From contig PABK01000058.1 in the NCBI GenBank assembly GCA_002699145.1, positions 1-64,000 of the forward strand: a stretch of DNA of 64,000 nt. The letters run 5' to 3'. Below are positions 52,454 to 63,109 of the stretch, in pieces (position 1 is the stretch's first letter; the number at the start of each line of letters is the position of its first letter). The translations under genes and the position numbers were made by a program. The notes under the pieces are model-generated. The model saw only the letters and a list, made by a program, of their open reading frames with translations. It was not told the origin of the DNA and made no database searches. This DNA comes from Halioglobus sp. Lineage in GTDB: Bacteria > Pseudomonadota > Gammaproteobacteria > Pseudomonadales > Halieaceae.

Positions 52454-53716
52454 CTAGCGGTACACCGGGAAGCGCGCGCAGATTTCCAGCACCTTCGCCT
52501 TGACCTCGGCGATGACCGGCGCCGCGTCGCCCGCTTCCAGGGCCTCCAGCACGTCGCACATCCAGCCGGTCAGCTGCACGGTCTCGGCCTCGCCGAAGCC
52601 GCGCGTGGTGATCGCCGGGGTGCCGACGCGCAGGCCCGAGGTGATGAACGGCGAGCGCGGGTCGCCCGGCACGGCGTTCTTGTTCACCGTGATGTTCGCC
52701 TCGCCCAGGGCCGCGTCCGCGTCCTTGCCCGTGTAGGGCTTGCCGATCAGGTCGACCAGCATGAGGTGGTTCTCGGTGCCGCCGGAGACGATGTTGATAC
52801 CGCGCTCGATGAAGGTGGCCGCCATGGCCTTGGCGTTTTTCACCACCTGTTTCTGGTACTCGACGAACTCGGGGCTCGCCGCCTCCTTGAAGGAGACCGC
52901 CTTGGCGGCGATGACATGCATCAGCGGCCCGCCCTGGCCACCAGGGAACACCGCGGAGTTGAACTTCTTCTCCAGTTCCTCGTTGGCGCGCGCCAGGATG
53001 ATACCGCCGCGTGGGCCGCGCAGCGTCTTGTGGGTGGTGGAGGTGACGACGTCGGCGTGGGGCACCGGGTTGGGATAGACACCCGCCGCCACGAGTCCCG
53101 CCACGTGGGCCATGTCGACCATCAGGTAGGCGCCCACCTTATCGGCGATGACGCGAAAGCGCGCCCAGTCCATGACCTGTGAATAGGCGGAGAAGCCCGC
53201 CACGATCATGCGCGGCTTGTGCTCCAGGGCCAACGCCTCCACCTGGTCGTAATCCACCTCTCCGGTCGCGGCGTCCAGGCCGTACTGCACGGCGTGGTAC
53301 AGCTTGCCGGAGAAATTCGGCGCGGCGCCATGGGTGAGGTGGCCGCCGTCGGCCAGGCTCATGCCCAGGACGGTGTCCCCGGGCGCGCACAGGGCCATGT
53401 ACACGGCCGAGTTGGCCTGGGAGCCGGAGTGGGGCTGGACGTTGGCGTAATCCGCCCCGAACAGCGCCTTGACCCGCTCAATGGCCAGCTGTTCCGCCTT
53501 GTCGACGTACTCGCAGCCACCGTAGTAGCGCTTGCCGGGATAGCCCTCGGCATACTTGTTGGTGAGCACCGTACCCTGGGCCTGCATGACCCGCGGGCTG
53601 GTGTAGTTCTCCGAGGCAATCAGCTCGATATGTTCTTCCTGGCGACGCTCTTCCTCGCCGATAGCGGCGAAAATGTCGTCGTCGAAGCCCTCGATGGTCA
53701 TGGTCTTGTCAAACAC
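52454..53716 (-). CDS. glyA: Serine hydroxymethyltransferase
   Basis: PLP enzyme converting serine to glycine while charging tetrahydrofolate. The 420 residues are full length. [20 protein letters not shown] starts the family core, [12 protein letters not shown] follows, and [16 protein letters not shown] contains the PLP lysine. A -10-like TAGAAT (53744-53749) lies about 30 bp upstream. It is divergent from the ATP-grasp gene at 53867 and is the usual neighbour of nrdR. Confidence 0.97.
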   Translation of the reverse strand: MFDKTMTIEGFDDDIFAAIGEEERRQEEHIELIASENYTSPRVMQAQGTVLTNKYAEGYPGKRYYGGCEYVDKAEQLAIERVKALFGADYANVQPHSGSQANSAVYMALCAPGDTVLGMSLADGGHLTHGAAPNFSGKLYHAVQYGLDAATGEVDYDQVEALALEHKPRMIVAGFSAYSQVMDWARFRVIADKVGAYLMVDMAHVAGLVAAGVYPNPVPHADVVTSTTHKTLRGPRGGIILARANEELEKKFNSAVFPGGQGGPLMHVIAAKAVSFKEAASPEFVEYQKQVVKNAKAMAATFIERGINIVSGGTENHLMLVDLIGKPYTGKDADAALGEANITVNKNAVPGDPRSPFITSGLRVGTPAITTRGFGEAETVQLTGWMCDVLEALEAGDAAPVIAEVKAKVLEICARFPVYR

Positions 53717-53866
53717 GGCTTGCCCCCCGTCGGAAAGCGCGAGATTCTATCCTAAACCGCGCTTGCGCATAAGGGGGCGCCGCCGCGAGCGCCAGCGCCT
53801 GGGGATATGAAACCAGTGCGCTACACTAGGAACTTGAGGGACGACCCCGGGCGGGAAGGTAGAGGT

Positions 53867-55312
53867 ATGCAACGGAGCTGGAATTCCTATAGCAGCGGCA
53901 AGTTTTTCGACGAACTGATCACCCCTCACGGCCGCCCCCGCGTGGCCGCGCGGCGTGCGGTCAACCTGCTCAAGGGCCTGTCGCCGGAGGACCTCGCCGC
54001 GCGCCGCGCCGAGGCCGAGCTGGCCATCAAGGACATGGGCATCACCTTCACCATCTACAGTGAAGGCAAAAACATCGACAGAACCTGGCCGTTCGACATC
54101 ATTCCACGGGTCATCCCGGCACGCGACTGGCGCAAGATCAGCCGCGGCCTGGCGCAGCGCTGCCGGGCGCTGAACGCCTTTATCGACGACATCTACAACA
54201 AGCAGAAGATCCTCAAGGACGGCGTGGTGCCGGCGGAAGTCATCCTGGAATCGGGCAACTACCTGCCCCAGTGCACGGGCGTCTCGCCCCTGTTCGGCGT
54301 CTGGGCGCACATCTGCGGCTCCGACCTGATCCGCGACAAGGACGGCCGCTTCTACGTGCTGGAGGACAACCTGCGGGTGCCCTCGGGCGTCTCCTACATG
54401 CTGGAAAACCGCGAGATCACCAAGCGGGTACTGCCCGAGCTGTTCGAGAACTACAGTATCCTGCCGGTGGACGACTACCCCTCGCGCCTGTACGCCACGC
54501 TGGCCTCCCTGTCACCACGAACGACACGCCGGCCGTGCATCGTCGTCCTCACCCCGGGCATCTACAACTCGGCCTATTTCGAGCACTCCTTTCTCGCCCG
54601 CGGCATGGGCGCGGAACTGGTGGAGGGCCCGGACCTGTTCGTCGAGGATGACTGCGTGTACATGCGCACCGTCGACGGGCCCGCGCGCGTCGACGTCATC
54701 TACCGCCGCATCGACGACACCTTTCTCGACCCGGAGGCGTTCCGCGAGGACTCGGTGCTGGGTGTGCCGGGCATCATGCGCGCGTGGAAGGCCGGCAATG
54801 TCGCCATCGCCAACGCCCCGGGCAGCGGGGTCGCGGACGACAAGGTGGTGTACGCCTTCGTGCCGGACATGATCCGCTACTACCTGAAGGAAGAACCCAG
54901 CCTGGCCAGCGTCAAGACCTACCTGTGCATGCGCCCCAGGGAGCGCGACTACGTGCTGCAGAACCTGGACAAACTGGTGGTCAAGCCGGCCAACGAATCC
55001 GGCGGCTACGGCATGCTGGTCGGCCCCCACGCCACCAGGGCCAAGCGCGCCGAATTCGCGCGGCTCATCGAGAAAAACCCGCGCAACTACATCGCCCAGC
55101 CCACCCTGGCCCTGTCCACAGCGCCGACCTTTATCGACGGGCGGGTGGAGCCCCGGCACCTGGACCTGCGCCCGTTCATTCTCAGCGCCAGGGACACCTG
55201 GGTGACCCCCGGCGGCCTGACGCGGGTCGCCATGGTCAAGGGGTCGCTGGTGGTCAACTCGTCCCAGGGCGGCGGCAGCAAGGACACCTGGATCGTGGAG
55301 GCTTCGTCATGA
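53867..55312 (+). CDS. Circularly permuted ATP-grasp protein (stand-alone)
   Basis: Protein of 481 residues of the circularly permuted type 2 ATP-grasp family (DUF404/DUF407). VLEDNLRVPSGVSYMLENR (around residue 163), VLTPGIYNSAYFEHSFLAR and KPANESGGYGMLVG (around 371) are conserved blocks, the last being the glycine-rich ATP loop. The family is predicted to form amide or peptide bonds using ATP; no substrate is known. The ATG at 53867, with AGGTAGAGG just upstream, is preferred over a longer start. Its stop overlaps the next gene by four bases (ATGA). Confidence 0.88.
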   Translation: MQRSWNSYSSGKFFDELITPHGRPRVAARRAVNLLKGLSPEDLAARRAEAELAIKDMGITFTIYSEGKNIDRTWPFDIIPRVIPARDWRKISRGLAQRCRALNAFIDDIYNKQKILKDGVVPAEVILESGNYLPQCTGVSPLFGVWAHICGSDLIRDKDGRFYVLEDNLRVPSGVSYMLENREITKRVLPELFENYSILPVDDYPSRLYATLASLSPRTTRRPCIVVLTPGIYNSAYFEHSFLARGMGAELVEGPDLFVEDDCVYMRTVDGPARVDVIYRRIDDTFLDPEAFREDSVLGVPGIMRAWKAGNVAIANAPGSGVADDKVVYAFVPDMIRYYLKEEPSLASVKTYLCMRPRERDYVLQNLDKLVVKPANESGGYGMLVGPHATRAKRAEFARLIEKNPRNYIAQPTLALSTAPTFIDGRVEPRHLDLRPFILSARDTWVTPGGLTRVAMVKGSLVVNSSQGGGSKDTWIVEASS

Positions 55313-56247
55313 CCATGCTCTCGCGAGTGGCCGAGCGCCTGTACTGGATGGCGCGCTACCTGGAACGCGCCGAGGACACCGCGCGCCTGACCCTGGCCTA
55401 CAGCCACCTGGTGATGGACATCCCGGAAAACACCGCGCCGGACTGGGATATCCTGGTGCGCATCCAGGACGCCGAGCCACTCTTCACGGAGCGCCACCGG
55501 GCCTTCAACGAACTCAACGTGCTGGGTTTTCTCATCGCCGAACCGGACAACCCCGGCAGCATCCACCGCTCCATTGTCGCGGCGCGTGAAAACGTCCGCA
55601 CCACCCGGGACGTCCTGCCCAGGGAGGCCTGGGAGCACGTCAATGAGCTGTACCTGTACACGCGTGAATTCGCCGAGGCCTCGGTGCGGCGCAGAAACCG
55701 CCAGCAGTTCCTCGACCAGGTGGTGGCGCGCTGCCAGATGATCAACGGCCTGCTCATGACCACGCTGTGCCGCGACCACGCCTATCGCTTCACCAAGGTC
55801 GGGTACCTGCTGGAGCGCGCAGACATGACGACACGCGTCATCGACGTCGGCGCCGGGGTGATGCTGCGCGAGGAACGCCACCACACGGCGGTGGACCCGT
55901 TGATCTGGGGCAGCCTGCTGCAATCCCTCTCCGCCATGGGAACCTACCGCCGGACCATCGGCCCACTGGTCGAGGGGGAGGCCGTGGTAGACTTCGTACT
56001 GCGCGACCGCACGCTGCCGCGCTCGGTGCGTTTCTGCCTCGACGGCATCCGCCGCGAACTGCACCCGCTGCACAACCACGGGGGCGCCCTGCGGGTACTG
56101 GACGGCGCTCGCCGCAGCCTGTCACGCTTCCAGGTGGAGGGCGCCAGCCGCGAAGAACTGCACAATTTTATCGATCGATTCCAGCTCAGGCTCAACTCGC
56201 TAAGCGCAGAGATTGTCGAAAGCTGGTTCCTGCCCGCTGAGAGGTAA
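55309..56247 (+). CDS. Alpha-E domain protein (stand-alone)
   Basis: All-helical protein of 312 residues of the alpha-E (DUF403) family. The opening MLSRVAERLYWMARYLERAE is the family signature. FLDQVVARCQMINGLLMTTL and YRFTKVGYLLERADMTTRVI continue the helical repeats. Alpha-E proteins nearly always accompany the permuted ATP-grasp proteins and are thought to work with them; the biochemistry is unknown. It is translationally coupled to the preceding gene and lies eight bases before the large transglutaminase gene. Confidence 0.88.
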   Translation: MTMLSRVAERLYWMARYLERAEDTARLTLAYSHLVMDIPENTAPDWDILVRIQDAEPLFTERHRAFNELNVLGFLIAEPDNPGSIHRSIVAARENVRTTRDVLPREAWEHVNELYLYTREFAEASVRRRNRQQFLDQVVARCQMINGLLMTTLCRDHAYRFTKVGYLLERADMTTRVIDVGAGVMLREERHHTAVDPLIWGSLLQSLSAMGTYRRTIGPLVEGEAVVDFVLRDRTLPRSVRFCLDGIRRELHPLHNHGGALRVLDGARRSLSRFQVEGASREELHNFIDRFQLRLNSLSAEIVESWFLPAER

Positions 56248-56255
56248 ACAGTTCC

Positions 56256-59200
56256 GTGGCTATTCGTGTCGCCGTCAGGCACAACACCCTGTACGAGTTC
56301 GATCGTGCGGTGAACATTGCGCCGCATGTGCTGCGCATGCGTCCCGCCCCCCACTGCCGCAACCGCATCTACAGTTACTCCCTGCGCGTGGAGCCCGAGG
56401 AGCACTTCATCAACTGGCAGCAGGACCCCTTCGGCAACTTCCTGGCCAGGCTGGTATTCCCGGAGAAAGCCACCAGCCTGCGCGTGGAGGTCGAGATCAT
56501 CACCGACATGACGGTGATCAACCCCTTCGATTTCTTCGTCGAGGAATACGCCGAGCACTACCCCTTTACCTACGAACCGCAGCTGCGCCAGGAGCTGGGA
56601 CCCTACCTGGAGGTCAGTGAAAACGGGCCGCTGCTGCAGGCCTGGCTGGACCAGGTCGACCGGGAAAAGCGCCCGATCAACGACTTCCTGGTGGAGATCA
56701 ACCAGCGCCTGGAACGCGACATCGAGTACAACGTGCGCATGGAGCCGGGCGTGCAGGACTGCGACGAGACCCTGCGCCTGGCGCGCGGCTCCTGCCGCGA
56801 CAGCGGCTGGCTGCTGGTGCAGGTGCTGCGCCATCTGGGCCTGGCCGCGCGCTTCTGCTCGGGCTACCTGGTGCAACTGGCCCCGGATGTGAAGTCGCTG
56901 GAGGGCCCCTCGGGGCCGGCGCAGGACTTCACCGACCTGCACGCCTGGTGCGAGGTCTACCTGCCCGGCGCCGGCTGGGTCGGCCTGGACCCCACCTCCG
57001 GCCTGTTCGCCGGCGAGAGCCACATCCCCCTGGCCTGCACCCCCAGCCCGATCTCGGCCGCGCCGATCACCGGCGCCACCGGGCCCTGCGAGGTCACGTT
57101 CAGCTTCAGCAACGAAGTGGAACGCATACACGAGGACCCACGGGTCACCCTGCCCTACAGCGAGGAGCAGTGGTCGGCGATCAACGCCCTGGGCGAGGCG
57201 GTGGACGCCGAGCTGGAACGCGGCGACATGCGCCTGACCATGGGCGGCGAACCGACCTTCGTGTCGATCGACGACATGGACTCGGCGCAGTGGAATATCG
57301 ACGCGCTGGGTGAACACAAGCTCAAGCTGGCCAAGGACCTGCTGATCCGCCTGCGCGAGCGCTTCGCCCCGGGCGGCCTGCTGCACTACGGCCAGGGCAA
57401 GTGGTACCCGGGGGAGCCCACCCCGCGCTGGGCACTGGGCTGCTTCTGGCGCGCCGACGGTGAGCCATTGTGGCAGCAGCCGGAACTGCTGGCGCGGGTG
57501 GACAGGGACTACGGCCATGACCTGGAGGCGGCACAGCGCTTTATCGGAGCCCTGGCGCACAGGCTGGGCATCGACGGGACATTCAGCCTCCCGGCCTGGG
57601 AAGATCCGCTGTACTACCTGTGGCAAGAGCAGCAGCTGCCCGACAACGTCGACCCGCTAGCGGCCGACCTGAAAGATCCGGCCGAACGCCGCCGCCTGGC
57701 GCGACTGCTGGCGCGCGGGCTGGACCAGCCCAGCGGCTACCTGCTGCCCCTGGAACGCGTGGATGAGGGACCCTGGCACAGCGGACACTGGCGCCTGCGC
57801 GGCGAGCGCGTGCTGCTGATACCCGGGGATTCGCCGATGGGCCTGCGCCTGCCGCTGGACTCCCTGCTGCAGCCCGAACGCGCGACCGACACGGTGCGCC
57901 ACGAACTGGACCCCTTCGCGCCGCGCGGACCGCTGCCCGCGGCCGGGGCGGCCGGGGCGGCAGCCGCGCCCACGCCGCGCGGGCAGGCGCCCGCACGAGA
58001 CGCGGAAGACGCCGCCGGAGTCGTGCGCACCACCCTGTGCGTGGAGCCGCGGGAGGGCAAACTGCACGTCTTCCTGCCCCCGGTGACACGCCTGGAGCAC
58101 TATATCGACCTGGTGGCCGCGGTGGAGGCGGTGGCCGCACAGCTGTCACTGCCGGTCGTGGTGGAGGGCTACGAGCCGCCACGGGACCACCGCCTGGTGC
58201 GCCTGCTGGTGACGCCGGACCCGGGGGTCATCGAGGTGAATATCCACCCGGCGGCCAACTGGCGCGACCTGGTGGCGAATACCGAGGGGCTCTACGAAGA
58301 GGCGCGGCTGGCGCGGCTGGGCACCGAGAAATTCATGCTCGACGGCCGCCACTCGGGCACCGGCGGCGGCAACCATGTCACTCTTGGCGCCGCCAGGCCC
58401 GAGGACAGCCCGCTGCTGCGCCGCCCGGACTTGCTGCGCAGCCTGGTCACGTTCTGGCAGCACCACCCGGGCTTGTCCTACCTCTTCTCCGGGCTGTTCC
58501 TTGGCCCCACCAGCCAGGCCCCGCGGGTGGACGAGGGGCGCGACGAGGCGCTGTATGAACTGGAGATCGCCTTCTCCCAGATCGAGTCGGGACACACCCC
58601 GGCGCCCTGGGTGGTGGACCGCCTGTTGCGCAACCTGCTCATCGACATCACCGGCAACACCCACCGCGCCGAGTTCTGTATCGACAAGCTGTACTCACCG
58701 GGTTCTCCCACGGGCCGCCTGGGCATCCTCGAGTTCCGCGGTTTCGAGATGCCGCCCCACGCGCGCATGGCGCTGGTGCAGGTCCTGCTGCTGCGCTGCC
58801 TGGTGGCGCGTTTCTGGCACCAGCCCTACAGCGGCAAACTGGTGCGCTGGGGAACGCTACTGCACGACCGGTTCATGCTGCCGCACTACGTCTGGGCCGA
58901 TATCCGCGATGTCGTCAGCGACCTGAACGAACACGGCTTCCCCTTCCAGCTCGACTGGCTGGCGCCTTTCGAGGAGTTCCGTTTCCCGCATTACGGCAAT
59001 GTCGATATCGGCGACATCAACCTCGAGCTGCGCTGGGCGATCGAGCCCTGGCATGTACTGGGCGAAGAGATCAGCAGCTTCGGCACCTCGCGCTACGTCG
59101 ACTCCTCGGTGGAGCGGCTGCAGGTCAAACTGAGCGGGCTGACACCGGAACGCTACGTGCTGTCCTGCAACGGGCGCCGTGTGCCGCTGCGCTCCACCGG

Positions 59201-59594
59201 GCGCCACGGGGAATTCGTCGCCGGCGTGCGCTACCGCGCCTGGCAGCCGCCCTCGGCGCTGCACCCACTGATCGGCGTGCCCCCGCCGCTGGTATTCGAC
59301 CTGATCGACACCTGGAACGGGCGCTCCATCGGCGGCTGCACTTACCACGTCAGCCATCCCGGCGGACGCAGCTACGAGACACTGCCGGTCAACGCCTTCG
59401 AGGCCGAGTCGCGCCGGGTCAACCGCTTCTGGGACTTCGGGCACACGCCCAGCGTCATCGCGCCGCTGGCCGACTACGACAGCATCCGCGAGTTCTTCCC
59501 CAACCAGCACCCGCCGCGGCCGATGGCGCCGCCGGCGGAAGAGTCGCACCTGGAGTACCCGCACACACTGGACCTCAGGCGCCCGATGGCCTGA
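56256..59594 (+). CDS. Large transglutaminase-like / DUF2126 protein
   Basis: Protein of 1112 residues starting with GTG. Residues 1-290 are a transglutaminase-like cysteine peptidase domain: an N-terminal beta region (VRHNTLYEFDRAV), catalytic Cys in GSCRDSGW, His in HAWCEVYLPGAGW, and Asp in LDPTSG. From about residue 300 it is DUF2126, found almost only in this context; LTMGGEPTFVSIDDMDSAQW and LDGRHSGTGGGNHVTLGA are visible blocks. An Ala/Pro/Gly-rich linker lies near residues 555-590. Peptidase, transamidase or tag-processing activity is possible. It is in the middle of the ATP-grasp operon. Confidence 0.9.
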   Translation: MAIRVAVRHNTLYEFDRAVNIAPHVLRMRPAPHCRNRIYSYSLRVEPEEHFINWQQDPFGNFLARLVFPEKATSLRVEVEIITDMTVINPFDFFVEEYAEHYPFTYEPQLRQELGPYLEVSENGPLLQAWLDQVDREKRPINDFLVEINQRLERDIEYNVRMEPGVQDCDETLRLARGSCRDSGWLLVQVLRHLGLAARFCSGYLVQLAPDVKSLEGPSGPAQDFTDLHAWCEVYLPGAGWVGLDPTSGLFAGESHIPLACTPSPISAAPITGATGPCEVTFSFSNEVERIHEDPRVTLPYSEEQWSAINALGEAVDAELERGDMRLTMGGEPTFVSIDDMDSAQWNIDALGEHKLKLAKDLLIRLRERFAPGGLLHYGQGKWYPGEPTPRWALGCFWRADGEPLWQQPELLARVDRDYGHDLEAAQRFIGALAHRLGIDGTFSLPAWEDPLYYLWQEQQLPDNVDPLAADLKDPAERRRLARLLARGLDQPSGYLLPLERVDEGPWHSGHWRLRGERVLLIPGDSPMGLRLPLDSLLQPERATDTVRHELDPFAPRGPLPAAGAAGAAAAPTPRGQAPARDAEDAAGVVRTTLCVEPREGKLHVFLPPVTRLEHYIDLVAAVEAVAAQLSLPVVVEGYEPPRDHRLVRLLVTPDPGVIEVNIHPAANWRDLVANTEGLYEEARLARLGTEKFMLDGRHSGTGGGNHVTLGAARPEDSPLLRRPDLLRSLVTFWQHHPGLSYLFSGLFLGPTSQAPRVDEGRDEALYELEIAFSQIESGHTPAPWVVDRLLRNLLIDITGNTHRAEFCIDKLYSPGSPTGRLGILEFRGFEMPPHARMALVQVLLLRCLVARFWHQPYSGKLVRWGTLLHDRFMLPHYVWADIRDVVSDLNEHGFPFQLDWLAPFEEFRFPHYGNVDIGDINLELRWAIEPWHVLGEEISSFGTSRYVDSSVERLQVKLSGLTPERYVLSCNGRRVPLRSTGRHGEFVAGVRYRAWQPPSALHPLIGVPPPLVFDLIDTWNGRSIGGCTYHVSHPGGRSYETLPVNAFEAESRRVNRFWDFGHTPSVIAPLADYDSIREFFPNQHPPRPMAPPAEESHLEYPHTLDLRRPMA

Positions 59595-59603
59595 CGCCGA
59601 CAA

Positions 59604-62219
59604 ATGCGCAATAATCGCCAGTCGGCCTTCGCCCAGACAACCCGCATGTCATCCCAGGACCAGACCTACCAGACCAGCGCGCCCCGGGCAGCGGCCTACG
59701 ACGAGGCCTACGCCCCCGACGGCGCCGTGCGCGAGCACTGGCAGTACCTGCTGGGCAGCCTGGAGGAACTGGGGGCGGAGGAGTTCAATCGCCGCCGCGA
59801 GACCGCCGAGCGCATCCTGCGCGACGACGGCGCCACCTACAACGACTACGGCGCCGGGCTCGTCGCGCGGCCGTGGTTGCTGGACCCGATCCCGCTGCTC
59901 ATCGACAGCGCCGAGTGGAGCCATATCGAGTCGGGCATGCGCGAACGCGCCGAACTGCTCAACCTGGTGCTGCGCGACCTGTACGGTGCGCGCACGCTGC
60001 TGCGGCACGGCGTGATCCCGGCGGAGCTGATCTATGCGCACCCGGGCTTCCTGCGCGAGTGCCAGGGACTGCAGCTGCCCGGGGAGCAGCAGCTCATCCA
60101 GTACGCCGCGGACATGGTGCGCACCCCCGACGGCAGCATCAAGGTCATGTCGGACCGCGCCCAGACGCCCAGCGGCGCCGGCTACGCGCTGGAAAACCGG
60201 CTGGTGATGAGCCGCGTCCTGCCCAGCCTGTTCCGCGACAGCCACGTGCACCGGCTGTCGCTGTACTTCAACAGCCTGCGCCAGAAGCTCAGCGAACTGA
60301 ACCCCAACGGCGATGCCGGCCGGGTGGCGGTGCTCACGCCGGGCAATTACAACGAGACCTATTTCGAACACGCCTTCCTGGCCAACTTCCTCGGTTACCA
60401 GCTGGTGCAGGGCGGCGACCTGACCGTGCGCGACGGCTACCTGTGGATGAAGACCCTGAACGGACTGAGCCGCATCGACGTGCTGCTGCGACGCGTGGAC
60501 GACATCTACTGCGACCCGGTAGAGCTAAAAAGCGACTCCCAGCTGGGCGTGCCGGGTCTGCTCGAGGCGATGCGCCTGGGCAATGTCGCGGTGGTCAACC
60601 CGCCGGGCTCGGGCGTACTGGAGAACCGCGGCCTGGCGCGCTTCCTGCCCGCCGCCGCGCGGCATTTCCTCGGCCGTGACCTGCGCCTGGACTCGGCGCG
60701 CTCCTACTGGTGCGGCGACCCGTCGGACCGCGCCTTCGTACTGGACAACCTGCCCGACCTGGTGATCAAGAGCTGTTTCCGCGACCCGACATTGCCCAGC
60801 GTCCTGGGCAGCAGCCTGGGCGAGAAGGAAACCCGCGAGCTGCGCGCGGCGATCGACGCCCGGCCCCGCGACTACGTGGCCCAGGAATTCCTGCAGCCCT
60901 CGGGCTCGCCGGTGTGGAACGACGACGAGCACATCTCCCTGCCCTGCGTACTGCGCGGTTTCGCCGTGGCCGGCGAGTCCTCCTACACGATCATGCCCGG
61001 CGGCCTGACGCGGGTCGGCAAGCAACCGGGCATGTTCGAAATCTCCAACCGCCTCGGCTCGCTGAGCAAGGACACCTGGATACTGGCCTCCGAGCCGGAG
61101 CGGCAGGCCGCCCCCGAGCCGGCGGCGCCGGCAGGTGCGGCGGAATTCCGGGCCGGTGGTATGCAGCTGCCCAGCCGGGTCATCGAGAACCTGTTCTGGG
61201 TCGGCCGCTACATGGAGCGGGCGGAGGCCTCCCTGCGCCTGCTGCGCACCGTGTTCACCCTGCTGCACGGCGAGGAGCCGATCGCCACGGAGTCGCGCTC
61301 GCTATTGCTGCGCGCGGTAACCCACCTGACCTGCACCTATCCCGGCTTCCTCGACGAGGAGGCGCCACTCGCCGCGCCGGAGCAGGAACTGCTGGCGGTG
61401 GTGATAGACGGCGAGCGCGCCGGCAGCGTGCTCTACTCGCTGCGCGGCATGCTCGACGCCGTGAGCCAGGTCAAGGACTACATGTCCGCCGATACGCAGC
61501 GCATCCTCAACGACCTCGAGGACGCCAGGGCCAGCCTGCCGGGCAAGCTGGTGCAGGGTTTCCACTCGGCGCCGGAGGAGGAACTGGGCTCGCTGGTCAC
61601 CACCTTGCTGGCGCTGTCCGGACTGGCCAAGGAATCCATGATGCGCGGCCAGGGCTGGCACTTCATGGACATGGGCCGGCGCATCGAACGCGGCCTGCAA
61701 ACAGTCTCCCTGCTGCGCTCGCTGTGGGTGCCGGTGCTGAGCGGCGAGGAGGAGTACCTGGTACTGGAAGCCGTGCTGCTCAGCACCGATTCGCTGATGA
61801 CCTATCGCCGCAACTACCTCGGCGACCTGAATATCGTCAACGCGCTGGACCTGCTGTTGCTGGAACCGGCCAACCCCCGCGCGCTGGCCTTCCAGGTAGA
61901 CCGGGTGAGCGAGGCCCTGGCGACCCTGCGCCCGGGCGATTCACGCCGGCCGAGCAGCGAGGAACAGTTCGTACTGGAGGCCTCGACGCGACTGCGCCTG
62001 GCGGACACCGGGCTACTGGCCGGCGCCGCTGACGGCGATTTCCTACGCGGCGAGCTTGACCAGTTGCTGGCGCGCGTCGCGCACCTGCTGGGGCAGGCCG
62101 CCGAGACGCTGAACGACCGCTACTTCGACCACACCGCGGGCCCGCACCCGATGACACCGCGCGAGCCGGGGCTGGAGCCGGAGCCGGAGCCGGGGCTGGA
62201 ACCGGAGCCGGAGTCATGA
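59604..62219 (+). CDS. Fused circularly permuted ATP-grasp and alpha-E protein
   Basis: Protein of up to 871 residues that joins in one chain the two proteins encoded separately upstream. The ATP-grasp part spans about residues 40-500, with VMSDRAQTPSGAGYALENR, VLTPGNYNETYFEHAFLA and ILASEPE at its end. The alpha-E part starts at about residue 518 (LPSRVIENLFWVGRYMERAE). The chain ends in an acidic Pro-Glu tail made by a doubled 24-bp unit. Start uncertain: ATG at 59604 or at 59646, neither with a clear ribosome site. The stop overlaps the following transglutaminase start by four bases. Confidence 0.88.
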   Translation: MRNNRQSAFAQTTRMSSQDQTYQTSAPRAAAYDEAYAPDGAVREHWQYLLGSLEELGAEEFNRRRETAERILRDDGATYNDYGAGLVARPWLLDPIPLLIDSAEWSHIESGMRERAELLNLVLRDLYGARTLLRHGVIPAELIYAHPGFLRECQGLQLPGEQQLIQYAADMVRTPDGSIKVMSDRAQTPSGAGYALENRLVMSRVLPSLFRDSHVHRLSLYFNSLRQKLSELNPNGDAGRVAVLTPGNYNETYFEHAFLANFLGYQLVQGGDLTVRDGYLWMKTLNGLSRIDVLLRRVDDIYCDPVELKSDSQLGVPGLLEAMRLGNVAVVNPPGSGVLENRGLARFLPAAARHFLGRDLRLDSARSYWCGDPSDRAFVLDNLPDLVIKSCFRDPTLPSVLGSSLGEKETRELRAAIDARPRDYVAQEFLQPSGSPVWNDDEHISLPCVLRGFAVAGESSYTIMPGGLTRVGKQPGMFEISNRLGSLSKDTWILASEPERQAAPEPAAPAGAAEFRAGGMQLPSRVIENLFWVGRYMERAEASLRLLRTVFTLLHGEEPIATESRSLLLRAVTHLTCTYPGFLDEEAPLAAPEQELLAVVIDGERAGSVLYSLRGMLDAVSQVKDYMSADTQRILNDLEDARASLPGKLVQGFHSAPEEELGSLVTTLLALSGLAKESMMRGQGWHFMDMGRRIERGLQTVSLLRSLWVPVLSGEEEYLVLEAVLLSTDSLMTYRRNYLGDLNIVNALDLLLLEPANPRALAFQVDRVSEALATLRPGDSRRPSSEEQFVLEASTRLRLADTGLLAGAADGDFLRGELDQLLARVAHLLGQAAETLNDRYFDHTAGPHPMTPREPGLEPEPEPGLEPEPES
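62168..62215 (+). repeat. Doubled 24-bp coding repeat (GLEPEPEP tail)
   Basis: Two consecutive 24-bp units (62168-62191, 62192-62215) differing at two positions encode GLEPEPEP and GLEPEPES at the very end of the fused ATP-grasp/alpha-E protein. The unit is in frame, so copy changes would lengthen or shorten the tail without disrupting the gene. Confidence 0.7.
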
Positions 62220-63106
62220 TCTACCGTATCCGACACAACACCCGCTACCTGTACTCGGACAGCGTGGCGCAGTGCTACAGCCTGGCCCACCTGCTGCCGC
62301 GCAACACGTTCTTCCAGCGCTGCAGGACAGCGGCCATCCACGTGGACCCGGCGCCGGTCACGGCGGCCGAGCGCACCGATTATTTCGGCAACCACAGCTA
62401 CCACTTTTCGGTGCAATTCCCGCACACCGTGCTGGAGGTCACCGCCGAGAGCGAGGTCGAGATACTGGCCCAGCGGCAGAGCCTGAGTCTGGATTTCGGC
62501 GCCAACTGCGCCGATGTGCGCAGCCTGATGAGCGACCTGGGCAACGAGGAGAATGTGGTGGCGCGGGAGTTCGCGCTGGACTCCGACATGGTGCAGGCGG
62601 GCGCGGAGCTGGCGGAGTACGCACAGCCCTCATTCAGCGACGAGCGGCCGTTCTTCTCCTGCGTGCGCGAACTCACCGAACGCATCTACCAGGACTTCAC
62701 CTACGACCCGCGCTTCACCGAGGTCGCCACGCCGCTGGCCGAGGTGTTGCAGCACCGCCGCGGCGTGTGCCAGGACTTCGCCCACCTGGCGATCGGCTGT
62801 CTGCGCTCCCTCGGGTATGCGGCGCGCTACGTCAGCGGTTACCTGGAGACCGCACCGCCGCCGGGCGGCACCAAACTGCAGGGTGCCGACGAGAGTCACG
62901 CGTGGTTTTCCGCCTACTCCCCCGCGGAGGGCTGGGCGGACTTCGACCCCACCAACAACCTCATGGCCCTGGAACAGCACATCACCACCGCCTGGGGCAG
63001 GGATTACGCCGACGTCACCCCGCTCAAGGGCTCGGTGATCGGCGGCGGCAGCGGGCACTCACTGGAAGTCGCCGTGGATGTGGTACGCCTGGAGGGCGCC
63101 GGCTAA
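62216..63106 (+). CDS. Transglutaminase-like cysteine peptidase family protein
   Basis: Protein of 296 residues with the N-terminal beta region (IRHNTRYLYSDSVAQCYSLA) and core of COG1305-type transglutaminases. Catalytic Cys lies in RRGVCQDFAHLAIGCLRSLG, His in ESHAWFSAY and Asp in WADFDPTNN. It is the last gene of the plus-strand ATP-grasp operon, coupled by a four-base overlap, and ends four bases before the stop of the convergent Anbu gene. Confidence 0.92.
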   Translation: MIYRIRHNTRYLYSDSVAQCYSLAHLLPRNTFFQRCRTAAIHVDPAPVTAAERTDYFGNHSYHFSVQFPHTVLEVTAESEVEILAQRQSLSLDFGANCADVRSLMSDLGNEENVVAREFALDSDMVQAGAELAEYAQPSFSDERPFFSCVRELTERIYQDFTYDPRFTEVATPLAEVLQHRRGVCQDFAHLAIGCLRSLGYAARYVSGYLETAPPPGGTKLQGADESHAWFSAYSPAEGWADFDPTNNLMALEQHITTAWGRDYADVTPLKGSVIGGGSGHSLEVAVDVVRLEGAG

Positions 63107-63109
63107 GCC

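Noticed and set aside
52158..52559. A small protein gene in the glyA-nrdR interval on the minus strand
   Set aside because: The frame runs through the inverted repeat and into glyA, is rich in Arg, Gly and Pro, and has no ribosome site or domain.
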